In this document: in pieces, positions 33,722-44,968 of the stretch
Numbering within the stretch: the stretch's first letter is position 1
Layout of the letters: every line of letters begins with the position of its first letter
Assembly: GCA_039111635.1 (NCBI GenBank)
Contig: JBCAQO010000007.1
Coordinates: 1,984,001-2,048,000 of the forward strand
DNA from: Heterobasidion occidentale
Taxonomy: Eukaryota > Basidiomycota > Agaricomycetes > Russulales > Bondarzewiaceae
Direction of reading: 5' to 3'
Length of the DNA: 64,000 nucleotides
Notes under the pieces: model-generated
Told to the model about the DNA's origin: nothing
What the model saw: the letters and a program-made list of their open reading frames with translations, nothing else
Databases searched by the model: none
Translations under genes and position numbers: made by a program

Positions 33722-36700
33722 GTGGAGAGTAGGATTCTTGCAGGAAATCGGTACGCTCCTCTGGCCAGTAAAGATGCTGACCAAGAGCATGGACATCCAG
33801 ATGTATTGTATCTTTCGGAAATGAAATCACATGGTGCACCATCCCTCCGACTCGAGACAATGCTCATAGGCAAGAATAGAAAAGCTGCTACACAGGCACT
33901 AGTGGACAGTGGAGCCACTGGAATCTTCATGCACCTCGCTTCGTAGAAGCACATCGAATCACTACACACAAAACCCCCCCCCTATCCCAGTCAGTACGGT
34001 CCAGAACACCGAGTTCAAGGGAGGACCTATTACGCGATTCGCCAACCTCAAATTACAGGTTCTAGGCGAAAAAGGGGGGTCGCATACAGAATCAGCGAGA
34101 TTCTATATTGCGGAAATAGGAAAAGAGGACGTCATTTTAGGAACCGACTGGTTATTAGAACATAACCCAGAAGTTGACTGGCATGCCTACGGGCTGCACT
34201 TTACCAGATGCCCGCCCTCCTGCCAAAAAAAGGAGGACCGGTAAAAGCTAGAAGAGCTACAAGAAAACCAGGACGTCCTAAACCAAGCATACGGCGCATG
34301 GAAACAGTACCGCAAACAGGCGACTACTCAATACCAGTGCAAAAGCCGGGAAAAGCAGTACCAGGCTGGAAAGTGGGAAACACCACAGTACCACATCCGC
34401 GGACAATACCTACAAGTCTGGAGTTCACAACTCGAAGGTTGAATGCCGAGCGTCTGAAGGCCCGAACCAGAAATTATAAGGTTCTGACATGGGCTGAAGA
34501 AGACGTTCCGGAGGACGGTGACGGACTTCCGGCACTTCCCTCCAAGGATCTTGAAGAAGATGGAGTCTATCTCGTTAGATGCCTGGATACGGGAACATTA
34601 CAGGCACTGGAATTATACAACGACTCCGAAGAAGGCGTCGACATACATCGTGCCGAAACCACGGAACTTCCATATGCCAATACACCGGCTCAAGGAAGCA
34701 AACCTGTCAAAGCACCGACAGGAAAACAAACAAAGCACACCAACTCGCAAAGACTGGCAGAAGAAGCTGCCAAAGGGAAACCCGAACTATCCTTCGAAGA
34801 AATAGTGCCGAAGGAATACTGGAATTATAGGAAGGTTTTTGAAGGTCGACCAAAGGGACAGCTACCGCTCTCTCGACCTTGGGATCACAAAATAGAGATC
34901 AAGGAAGGAATGGATCACTCACTCAAACCCAAACTATACAGTCTTAGCCCTGGAGAGCAAGTGGAACTCAAGAAATTCATAGACGAAAACCTCCAGAAAG
35001 GATTCATCAGAGAATCCAAATCGCACATGGCATCCCCATTCTTCTTCATCAAGAAAAAGAATGGGAAACTACGACCAGTAATGGACTATCGCAAACTCAA
35101 TGAAATAACGATCAAGAACAAGTACCCTTTGCCGATTATTCAAGAATTACTGGACCTGCTGGCCGAAGCCGTGTACTTTCACTAATGGATGTCGATACAG
35201 GATATAACAACGTACGCATGAAGGAAGGAAGCGAGAAACTGGCCGCGTTCGTCACCAATTTAGGAATGTACGAACCTCTGGTGATGTTCTTTGGATTAAC
35301 CAACTCGCCGGCAACATTCCAAACTATGATGAACGCCCTCTTCAAAGACCTCATCTACGCCGGACTAGTGGCAATCTATATGGACGACATCCTAGTGTTT
35401 TCTAAAACGATGGACGACCACATCCAGACAGTTCGAAAAGTTTTACAGATCTTACAGGACAACGATCTGTACCTACAACCCTCGAAGTGCCACTTCCACA
35501 AAAAGAAAATCGACTACCTTGGATATGTTATATCACACGGACATCTGGAAATGGACCCGATTAAAGTGGCCGGCATTATGGACTGGCCAACTCCGGGAAA
35601 AGTCAAAGAAGTGCAATCATTTTTAGGTTTCTGCAACTTTTATCGCAGGTTTATCAAAGATTACTCAAAGATAGCACGACCGCTATTTGAGTTAACACAG
35701 AAAGAACGCACCTGGGATTGGACACCAGCATGCGAAGAAGCGTTTCAAACGTTAAAACGAATATTTACAGAATCTCCGGTGCTCGTTATGCCAGACACAA
35801 GGAACCCGTTTCGCATTGAATGCGACGCTTCCGACTTCGCCACCGGAGCAGTTTTATCACAAGTTGCCAAAGATGGAAAATGGCACCCATGTGCTTATAT
35901 TTCCAAATCGCTCTCACCAACAGAACGCAACTACCCAATCTATGATAAAGAGTTGCTAGCGGTAGTTCGAGCCTTTGAAGCTTGGCGACACTATTTGGAG
36001 GGCGCCGACCACCCGGTAGACGTCTGGACGGACCACAAGAACCTCGAATGGTTCCGTTCAAGCCAGAAACTAAACCGTCGACAAGCACAATGGTCACTCT
36101 ACCTCTCGCGTTTCGACTACAAATTGACGCACAAGGCAGGAGTCACTAATAAATCCGACGGTCTGTCACGGCGTCCAGACCATAAAAAGGGGGTGGAATT
36201 TGACAATTCAGGCGAAACACTCTTGGAGCCCAAACTTTTCAATAACACAGAAAAGATCCGAAGACCTTTCGCAGAAATCAATGCCATTAATACAGACAAC
36301 AGTTGGGACCCTCATCAAATACTTCACATTAGGGCAACTGGACGAGGAGGCGTTACCATAATAGACGACGACCTCCGGAAACGAATCATTGAAGAAAACA
36401 GGAAAGACGAATGGCTGTTAGAAACCTTAGCCAAGATTAAAACCTTAGGACCTCGAAACATGAAGAAAGGTTTACAAGAATGGAACGAAGAAGAAGGATT
36501 GGTCCTTCATCGAGGAAAGATATATGTTCCTCGGAACGAACAACTTCGTCAAGATATCATCAAATTAAACCATGACAATCTAGCAGCAGGACATCCAGGA
36601 CAAAGGGGAACTCTAGCATTAGTCGGACAAGAATTCACTTGGCCAGGAATATCAAACACAGTGCACCAATATGTGGAAGGATGCGCCATCTGTCAATCCA

Positions 36701-38435
36701 CCAAGAACGACACACATCCTACCATGGTACCATTACAACCAACAGAAATCCCAGATCGACCCTTCGGAACAATAACCATGGATTTTATTACAGATCTGCC
36801 AGAATCAAACGGATACGACTCGTTACATGTAGTAACCGATTGATTCACCAAAACCGTAGTAATAACTCCATGCCTGAAAACCATCGACTCTGATGGAACG
36901 GCCAAAATCTTGCTAGAAAACACCTGGAGACGCTATGGACTGCCAGATAAAATCATATCGGACAGAGGAACTCAATTCGCTTCAAAAGTAGCGCAAGCCC
37001 TGCTCAAAGAATTAGGAATCAAATCCGCTTTAAGCACAGCCTATCACCCGCAGACGGACGGTGCTACTGAACGAATGAATCAGGAATTGGAACAATACCT
37101 AAGAGCATTTTGCAGCTCTTCACAGGACGATTGGGCCGGACTAATCCCCTACGCGGAATATGCCCACAACACCCATCAGCACTCAGCCACGCAGAAGTCA
37201 CCATTTGAACTGCTCCATGGATATCAACCACGGGCTTACCCAGCCATCATCGGAAACACGAATGTCCCCACCGCCGACGCTCGCCTCGAAGCTCTGCAAC
37301 GTGCTAGGAAGGAAGCACAAGCCAGCCTCGAAATAGCAGCCGAAGCCATGAGGATCCAGCACGACCGTTTTGGAACGGACCTACCGCCTTTCAAGAAAGG
37401 AGACCAAGTATGGCTCGATGGGAAGAACATCCACACCGATCACCCATCAGAGAAACTGAGACCCAAACGCTTTGGGCCATTTGAAATCACTGACACCATA
37501 GGAAATGTCAACTTCAGGTTGAAACTGCCCAACAGCTGGAAACGCATTCACGACGTCTTCCATGCTAGTCGACTCACGCCCTACAAGGAAAACGAAGTCT
37601 ATGGCCCGAACTACCCTAAACGGCTCCGGACCTGATCGAAGGGCAAGAAGAATTCGAAGTCGAAGCCATTGTCGGAGCTAGGCGCTTCGGACGATGGAAG
37701 ATCCTGCAGTACCTGATCAAGTGGAAGGGCTACCCGGAATCGGACAACTCTTGGGAAGCCGCGGCAAACGTCACTAACGCACAAGAAGCCATAAAGGACT
37801 TCTACCGCCGGCACCCTCGAGCAGTCAAAGGAATGGAAGCCTCCATTCTGGCCCTGGTGATCGAATTAGAACTCAACAGAGTAGCCGAAGAAGATCAAAT
37901 CAGAAAGAAGCTCGAGAAGCATCCGATCGGAAAGAAGCTTCTCGCTACAGGATTAGCTATCCCCCAGATCATGGAAGAGATCAACAAACAAATGACGCAG
38001 CTAAAGAGGCCGCCCCTGGTTCCTCGATCAAAAGTGCCACCACCGGCGATCAACGATCGAGAAGCGCAGCCAAAGAAGCCCAATATAGATTTGTCTCGAT
38101 CAAAGCTGCAGCAGAAGCGATCGGACAACTCTAATTGGCGGACTCAAGCATACCAGGAGCTACAAAAGCAGACAACCGAGGATTGGCATGGCCAGGCAAA
38201 CGACTATGACCCCTTTCGACCCCACTCTATCCACAGTAGCCGTTTATACCGTCGTCGCGACTCTTGCTCTCACCGCTGTCTCCATCGCCATCGCCCTTGT
38301 TCTCGGATCTGTTCACGCTGCTGCCACCATTGGCATCTCCTCCGTCGTATAAAAGACACCCTGCATCGGACAAAGACGTTCCTCAGCATCCCAGCTACCA
38401 TTGAATGTCACTTGCCCCTGCACACCTCTTCTTAG
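33722..38435 (+). pseudogene. Gypsy-A (+) pol: protease to chromodomain, broken
   Basis: Protease with VDSGATGIFMH (33722-33946), a shift, and the flap to GTDWLLEHNPEVDWHAYG (to 34244). RT N-half (34208-35185) stops at a one-base loss in a T run near 35179; the RT/RNase H/integrase frame (35185-36843) has YMDDILVF and ECDASDF. TGA at 36841-36843 follows VVTD where DR is expected. Integrase core and C-terminus (36910-37635) are followed by a shift near 37615, chromodomain (FEVEAIVGARRFGRW, LIKWKGYPESDNSWE) and one HPIGKKLLATG unit. The pol frame ends at 38435, 31 nt inside ORF2. Confidence 0.85.
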
Positions 38436-40078
38436 CTCACTCCCCCCGCTATATTCTCAGTAACATCAGGATGACTTCCGCTACCACCTCCCCTCACGCT
38501 TCCAACACCCCGTCCCCTAACCCCTTCATTCTCCGCACCATCACCCCTCCCACTGCCACCCCCACGCTCGTTGACGACACGGACTCGGACTACGACAGCG
38601 AGGACGACATCCCCTCGGAAGGCGTCCATGTCGCCGACCCCCTTACCGAATTCGTCATTCCCCGCTTCCCGGCTGAAATGCCGAACCCCCACATTGTCGT
38701 CCCACCGTTGGCTTTCGCGGTACACAACGAAAACCCCCGCATCCGCATCCGCGCCCTTCCCAACCCCCTTCACGACCTCCGTCTCTACCAAGACTTGAAG
38801 ACCAGTAACAGCATCTACCACCTCACACTCGCCGAGGACGAGGCCCCCATCATTCTGAACCAGCCAGGTTTGAAGAACCCCCGGGCCTTCCTTTTTTATT
38901 TACAGCAAGCGGTTTGGGCTCAATGCTATCAGGTATTCTCTGGACCGCTCAACCAAACCCAGGCCATCCTCCTCGCCAACATCACCGTCACCTCCTACCG
39001 CATGAAGGGACTGATCAATCTCCCCGCCATCCGCAACGACATGATTAACTTCCGGTTAGGAGGTATCTTCGGCAGCAGTTCCGTCCTCCTCCAAACGCAC
39101 ACCATAATGGCTTGGCTCGAAACTCTGGCTCGGATCCGTTACAAGGAAAACACTATCCGTTGGTTCTATTTCACAGGACTTAACGGGGCGTGTCTGGAGA
39201 TAGAGGAGTACGTCCCCAAGGGACTCTTGCCGACTCACTCGTTCCCCCTTAACAGTCGTGGAGTTCACCCCGTCGCAAGCTACTGGTCAAGCGGAAGTGT
39301 CCCGGAAGATAACGTCAGACCCTGGGTTATGACCAAGCCGGATATACAGGAACAAGGTTTTCACCAGGTTGACGTCGAAGAACCCATGGTCGTTGATCCT
39401 CCAGCAATCACGGAACCAGTCCTCCCTGTCGCCCGACTCTTTCGACCCGCCGACGAAGAAACCACGGAATCCATGCGGCCCACCAGTCCCCCTTACGATC
39501 CCGAACAAGTCGTCCGGGATCGCCAGGTACTTCAGCCGTTACCGGTACCACCCCCGTCACCCCCTGCTGTGTCCCCATCCCCCCCCCTACTCAGCGACAA
39601 CCTCACCGGTCCTATCGTTGTCGACGAAACCTCCCCCCAGTCACCGGACGTTCCTCTCGCAACTGAAGAAGGATGGCCCGCAGACGCACTGGACTCCGAA
39701 ATCATCTGGCCTAACCCTCCTACTCTCCCGCCTTCTCCACCCACCGACCCCGCCACCCGTACTTGCTGGGAATGTGGACGCGCCGGCCATCTCGTCGTGG
39801 GATGTCCAATCACGGGCATTCGCCAGAGAACGGACGTTACGGCGCGCGGTTTTCTTCAAGACTACGATAGGCATCGCATGCAGTCCAGGCGCCTTCGTCT
39901 ACAGATGGATAGGACGGCTGAGGAATACGGATACCACAAGCAGGCGTTGGATCATTTAATCGACACCGCTAACTGGACCGGATACCCCGCTCGGAGCATC
40001 CCCACCTTCGATGAAGTTCACTTGAGGAGACCCGCCCCTACCATCGGTGCGCCCGCCAAGCGCCGAAGACTTGTATAG
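38405..40078 (+). CDS. Gypsy-A (+) ORF2, intact CCHC protein
   Basis: A 557-codon open frame downstream of pol, starting at ATG 38405 and overlapping the pol end by 31 nt. The N-terminus is Ser/Pro/Thr-rich, then an acidic DSDYDSEDD stretch. A folded-looking middle follows (residues 80-310: YHLTLAEDEAPIILNQPGL, AIRNDMINFRLGGIFGSSS, TIRWFYFTGLNGACLEIEEY), then a Pro-rich linker, one zinc knuckle CWECGRAGHLVVGC at residues 454-467, a basic helix and a KRRR tail. I recognise no family beyond the knuckle. A nucleic-acid-binding structural or accessory role is inferred. It is intact although the adjoining pol is dead. Confidence 0.75.
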   Translation: MSLAPAHLFLAHSPRYILSNIRMTSATTSPHASNTPSPNPFILRTITPPTATPTLVDDTDSDYDSEDDIPSEGVHVADPLTEFVIPRFPAEMPNPHIVVPPLAFAVHNENPRIRIRALPNPLHDLRLYQDLKTSNSIYHLTLAEDEAPIILNQPGLKNPRAFLFYLQQAVWAQCYQVFSGPLNQTQAILLANITVTSYRMKGLINLPAIRNDMINFRLGGIFGSSSVLLQTHTIMAWLETLARIRYKENTIRWFYFTGLNGACLEIEEYVPKGLLPTHSFPLNSRGVHPVASYWSSGSVPEDNVRPWVMTKPDIQEQGFHQVDVEEPMVVDPPAITEPVLPVARLFRPADEETTESMRPTSPPYDPEQVVRDRQVLQPLPVPPPSPPAVSPSPPLLSDNLTGPIVVDETSPQSPDVPLATEEGWPADALDSEIIWPNPPTLPPSPPTDPATRTCWECGRAGHLVVGCPITGIRQRTDVTARGFLQDYDRHRMQSRRLRLQMDRTAEEYGYHKQALDHLIDTANWTGYPARSIPTFDEVHLRRPAPTIGAPAKRRRLV

Positions 40079-40089
40079 AGAGGGGGTAG
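40076..40089 (+). promoter_or_regulatory. Gypsy-A polypurine tract
   Basis: AGAGAGGGGGTAG directly before the 3' LTR, the expected primer site for plus-strand DNA synthesis. Similar tracts precede the 3' LTRs of Gypsy-B and Gypsy-C. Confidence 0.8.
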
Positions 40090-40920
40090 TGTTAGGACCG
40101 CGTCCTAACACGTGCTTCGCACGTGAATGGATGGGCTGGTCAAGTGCTTCGGACTTGTTGCAGACTCGGACCGCTTTCCATGACTCCTTACCATTTACAT
40201 GCTGATGCATGAACGCTGACTTCTGGTTCCTGATTCTTGATGTGGACAGACATTGGTTCCTGACCCCCGTTCCTGGTTCTTGATTGATCGAAGATGTGGA
40301 TGGACATTAGTGATTCGGATTACTATATTTGGTTACATGGCAGGTCGATGAGGCATTCTAGCTTACGGATCTCGATCGTTGACTTCGGTACCTGAGAAGC
40401 GCACGGACCAGATCTTGATCCTGCCCTAGACACTTCTGTACGTAAATAGCCGAGATGAGCTTCTAAGAAGCTCAGCTCGTTCACCTGTAATACACTCGAT
40501 CTCTGCACTGCACCCGGCGTCTGGCTACCTTCTTAGCCCACGCTTCGTGATCTCTGTCAGATCTGAGAAACTCTTTGCACGGTCTGACGAAGCACTGGAC
40601 TCGTCTCCCCCTCCCCTCCCTCTACTCATCCGCTTCTATACCGGGCTAGCTGCCTACCGCGTTCTCAGTTGGACACCCCCTCGTGTCATCTGTTGGACAG
40701 GAGAAGATCATCCGGTTCCTCCTCATCATCGAGAAGACCTCGAAGATCACCTTCTCAATCTATTCGAGAACAAAGCCGACAGCGACCCGAGTTCCTCGAA
40801 AGAGCCCAAAGACGATCCATCGTCTTCATCCATTGGAGTCTACGACTATACGAACCAGTGGAGGTTTAGCCTAGGGACCCCTTCGTGCATCGGTGCACGT
40901 GATAGGTCTCCGACCTAACA
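40090..40920 (+). repeat. Gypsy-A (+) 3' LTR
   Basis: 831 bp. Starts with two back-to-back hairpins (TTAGGAC/GTCCTAA and CACGTGC/GCACGTG) and ends with two more (GTGCA/TGCAC and TAGGTC/GACCTA). TAAATA box at 40443; predicted transcript start region AGCTCGTTCA at 40474-40483. Confidence 0.88.
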
Positions 40921-41460
40921 GGGAGGCCAAGGCCAAAAGAATGTTGGTGGACCTGGCAGAGGATTTTTCCTGACCTCTCCTTCACCAGCCAAAGAGAGAG
41001 GGTCGAGGAAACTCGAGTACGATTCCCCGCCATGTATTCGAATCGGAGCAATGAACAGTCACATCATTACCCCCATTTGACTTGATGTGCAACTGACAAC
41101 TCGAGGAAGAAGCGCTGGAGCCAGAGCCGCCATCGACTTAGCATGCGAAGGGATTTTGGTGAACGAGAGATGGGTACAGATGCACAACCTTCCGACCTAT
41201 CCCTTAAACCGCCCCATCCGCGTTCGCAATGTCGATGATACCATCAACAAGGCGGGCCTTATTCGACGATGCCTAGACGAGCGAATCTTCACCGTTAAGG
41301 ACAGACCGGGGGAGAACTCACACTGAACGCGTCCAGATGTTCATCACCAATCTAGGGAAAGACGACATGCTCCTAGGAACAGATTGGTTGAAATACCACA
41401 ACCCCTCCATCGGGTGGAGGCGCCATGAAGTACACTTTGATTGATGCCCCAGAGATTGCT
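40921..41460 (+). pseudogene. Gypsy-B gag end and protease, decayed
   Basis: Resumes Gypsy-B after the Gypsy-A pair. Protease-like frame 41087-41326 (GARAAIDLACEGILVNERWV, then YPLNRPIRVRNVDDT) with Asp-Leu-Ala in place of the catalytic Asp-Ser/Thr-Gly. A frameshift near 41320 leads to MFITNLGKDDMLLGTDWLKYHNP, followed by TGA at 41442-41444 where HFDRCP is expected. Confidence 0.7.
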
Positions 41461-44400
41461 AGCAACTATATGGGTTTACTAAGGCAAGGGAAGAGCCTAC
41501 CAAGAAGGCATGGCTAGCTAAACTACGCGGTGACAAGATTCCTCAGCGGACGAAGCCGCATCTTGTCTCAGAACCGGTAGGACCTTCGTGGACTTGGACT
41601 GAAAAACAGTGGGACCAAGTACCCGCGAAGGAATGGAAGACTCGGTTCATGGAACTCCTAGAGCACAAATCCCGACAACGCAAGGCTCGGAAATGGCTTG
41701 AGGAGCAAATAACCGAAAGGAAGGAACACCGGCAAGCTCAGCAAAAGGTAGCCCAGGGCGAAGCTTCAAGGAAAGTCACTGAAGAAGCAAAAACACCGTT
41801 TGACTCCTCCGCAACGGATAGCGCAGGAGAACCAGTCATCAGGAAGGTAGCTCCAGAACCCTCGGGGTTCGCAAGCTTTGATGAAGATCTAGAGGAAGAA
41901 ATCGACACTACCGACTTGAAGAATCGGGTGCCAACAGAATATCATTCTTACCTCGACATCTTCAGTGAAAGACGATCACAGAGGCTCCCCCAACACACAA
42001 TATGGGACCATGCGATAAACCTCAAGCCATCTTTTGTACCCCAGGCTCCACGAATATTTCCTTTGAGCCCGGAAAAACATGATGAGCTAGGGAAATTTGT
42101 CAAGGAGCACCTTTCCAGGGGAACAATACGTCGGTCAACAGCACATAGCGCGGCCTCCTTCTTCTTTATAAACAAGAAGGATGGGAAGCTCCGTCCGGTA
42201 CAAGACTATCGCCACCTTAACGAACACACCATTCGAGACGTCTGCCCTCTACCATTAATCCAAGAATTATTGGATATTATTAAAGGCGCAACGGTGTTCT
42301 CGAAACTCGATGTTCGGTGGGGATATAACAACGTGCGCATCAAGGAAGGAGACGAATCCAAAGCGGCCTTTGTCACACCCTTGGGGCTCTTTGAACCTAC
42401 AGTAATGTTCTTTGGACTCTGCAACTCCCCGGGAACCTTCCAAGCCATGATGAACATGATCTTTCAGGAACTCATCTTGGCTCAGAAAATAGCGGTATAT
42501 ATAGACGACATCCTCATCTTCACGAAGACCACAGCGGAGCACATTGTGATTCTTTGACGAGTCCTCCAAATCCTACGCAACAACGATCTTTACCTCAAAC
42601 CAGAGAAGTGCGAATTCCACAAGGAGAAGCTGAACTACCTTGGGTACACGATCTCAGAAGACCACGTCGCTATGGAAGACTCGAAGATTGAAGCTATCCA
42701 GGAATGACCCATCCCACACACAGTCCGCGACATCCGCTCTTTCTTAGGCTTAGGGAACTTTTACCGACAATTCATTGACAAGTTCTTCTTGATTGCTTGG
42801 CCCCTACACGACCTCACGAAGAAAGATACAAGATGGGACTGGACCACGGAGTGCCAACAGGTGTTTGATCGATTAAAGAAAGCCTTCATCAGTCAACCCG
42901 TCCTGTTATACCCTGACCCGATGCGCCCCTACTGGCTCATCACCGACGCTTCCCTCGCTGCATACAGTGCAGTCCTCTTACAGGAAGGACCTGATAATGA
43001 CTGGCACCCCGTTGCCTACCTCTCGGGATCGTTCTCACCACCCGAACGGAATTATGATGTACATGATCGCGAACTCCTTGCTATTATCAAGGCGCTGGAG
43101 CACTGGAAGCATTACCTCGAAGGCGCTCGACACCCTTTCGAGGTCTGGACGGACCACAAGAATCTGGAACACTTTCAGACCGCGCGCGACCTATCAAGGC
43201 GGCAAGCGCGCTGGAGTCTGTTTTTGTCTCGATTTGACTTCCAGCTCAGTTACAAGGCTGGAACTACTAATCATGCCGATGCTCTGTCCAGGCGTCCAGA
43301 CCTTAGTGAGGGGGTGGAATCTGATAACAAGGCACAGACTCTGCTCCCGTCCAGACTTTTCACCGAGTCCAGTGAAACTCTAGTAGAGTCAAGCGAAGGC
43401 ATACACGTCAAAGCAACGGAACTTGTATCCTCGGACGTCCTCTCCCTTATTTGACACTCGCGCTCGGAACACGATTTGCTAGTTGATGTCGCCCTCAAGA
43501 AACTGCTGGAAAAAGTACCAAATGCAATGAAGGGCGACCTAGGAAAATGGACACATGAAGATGGCATCACAAGACGCGATGGTTACATTTGTGTCCCAAA
43601 GGACGACCTCCTCCGACGAACAATTGTCAAGACACACCATGACACTATGGCTACAGGACACCCAGGCCGAGCAAAGACCTTGGAATTGGTACAGCGCCAT
43701 TATTGGTGGTCAAGCATGACCAAATTCGTACACCAATATGTGGATGGATGCGCAGTCTGCCAATCTACCAAGAACCTGCCCCACAAGACCCATCCACCGA
43801 TCCAACCACTGGAAACCACAAACGCCCCTTGGCGCTTCATCTCCACCGACTTCGTAACAGACCTCCCGGAAAGCAGAGGCTACAACTCGATAAACGTGGT
43901 GGTCGATCAAGGCCTGTCAAAAGGAATAGTCATAACTCCGTGCAAGAAGACAATCACGGCCGAAGAAACTACGACACTCTTCCAGGACAATGTGTTTAAA
44001 CAATATGGTCTACCAACCAAAGTAGTGTCCGACAGAGGTCCTCAATTTGCGGCAAAGTTCACAAGGGAACTATGGAAAGGGATGGGAATCACCCCTGCCC
44101 TTAGCACGGCCTACCATCCCCAAATGGACAGAGAAACGGAACGGGTGAACTAGGAGATCGAGCAATTCCTGCGAGTTTTCTGCAACTACCACCAAGATAA
44201 CTGGGTAGACTTGATCCCCTTCGCAGAATTCTCCCACAACACCCGAAGACACTCCGCCACTGGGAAGTCGCCGTTTGAAGTTCTTTACGGGTTCAATCCA
44301 CCATATTTGGTCGACTCAGCTCTGGAGACCAAGGTGCCCGCGGTAACTGAATGTTTGCAGCTAATCAAAGAAGTCCAAGAAGATGCGGCCGCGAGTCTAC

Positions 44401-44909
44401 AAATAGCAGCGCAGCACGCCAAAGACCGGGACCTGCACAGGAAACTTCCGCAGTGGGAAGTAGGAACCCAAGTTTGGTTAGAAGGAACCCACATTTGGAC
44501 GACTCATCCGAAATTCAAGCTGGCACCCAGGCGCTATGGCCCCTTTTCAGTGACTGAAAGAATCGGCCCTCTGGCTTATCGGCTGAAGATACCTGAAACA
44601 TGGAAGATACACCCGGTGTTTCATGCCTCTATACTCACGGAATATCACAAGACAGAGGCCCATGGAAGGAACTTCCCCAGACCTGCCCCGGAGATCTTGA
44701 ATGAAGAAGAGCACTATGAAGTGGAGGCCGTCCTGGACTCTAGACGTCAGGGACGAGGAACCAAGTACCTCGTCAAGTGGGTCGGATACTCCGAGGCCGA
44801 TAACACTTGGGAACCCTTTGCCCTCCTCAAAGATACGGCCGACGAGGCGCTTCGTGAATTCCACGAAAGCTACCCAGACAAGCCCCGACCCGCGGCGATT
44901 AGGCTTTAG
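41461..44909 (+). pseudogene. Gypsy-B pol: RT, RNase H, integrase, chromodomain
   Basis: RT frame 41649-42557 with YIDDILIFTK. After TGA (42555-42557) the frame continues RVLQILRNNDLYLKPEKCEF. A second TGA (42705-42707) sits at the Trp of the xxWPIP motif. RNase H (TDASLAAYSAVLLQ, YDVHDRELLAIIKALEHWK) ends at TGA 43452-43454. The integrase follows with HHDTMATGHPG...CAVCQ, TDFVTDLPES, SDRGPQFA and HPQMDRETERVN, TAG 44151-44153, then the integrase C-terminus and chromodomain (YEVEAVLDSRRQGRGTKYLV, KWVGYSEADNTWEP). All four internal stops are explained by single C-to-T or G-to-A changes. Confidence 0.85.
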
Positions 44910-44968
44910 AAAGGTATAAAAGGGGAGACGCCCCATCCTTTTCAAAGCAAGAATCCTCCCACCAGTAC

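Larger units (their letters stand above)
32949..40920 (+). mobile_element. Gypsy-A, plus-strand copy, 5'-truncated
   Basis: Begins abruptly inside gag at the Val-Gly of VGFTSVRKK and runs to a complete 3' LTR ending at 40920. It has no 5' LTR of its own. Sequence and order mirror 30530-22564. Where its frame is broken, the minus copy is often intact and vice versa, showing independent decay. Confidence 0.85.

Noticed and set aside
38420..39960. Antisense and alternate-frame ORFs over Gypsy-A ORF2
   Set aside because: Shadows of the ATG-started zinc-knuckle frame; they lack motifs.
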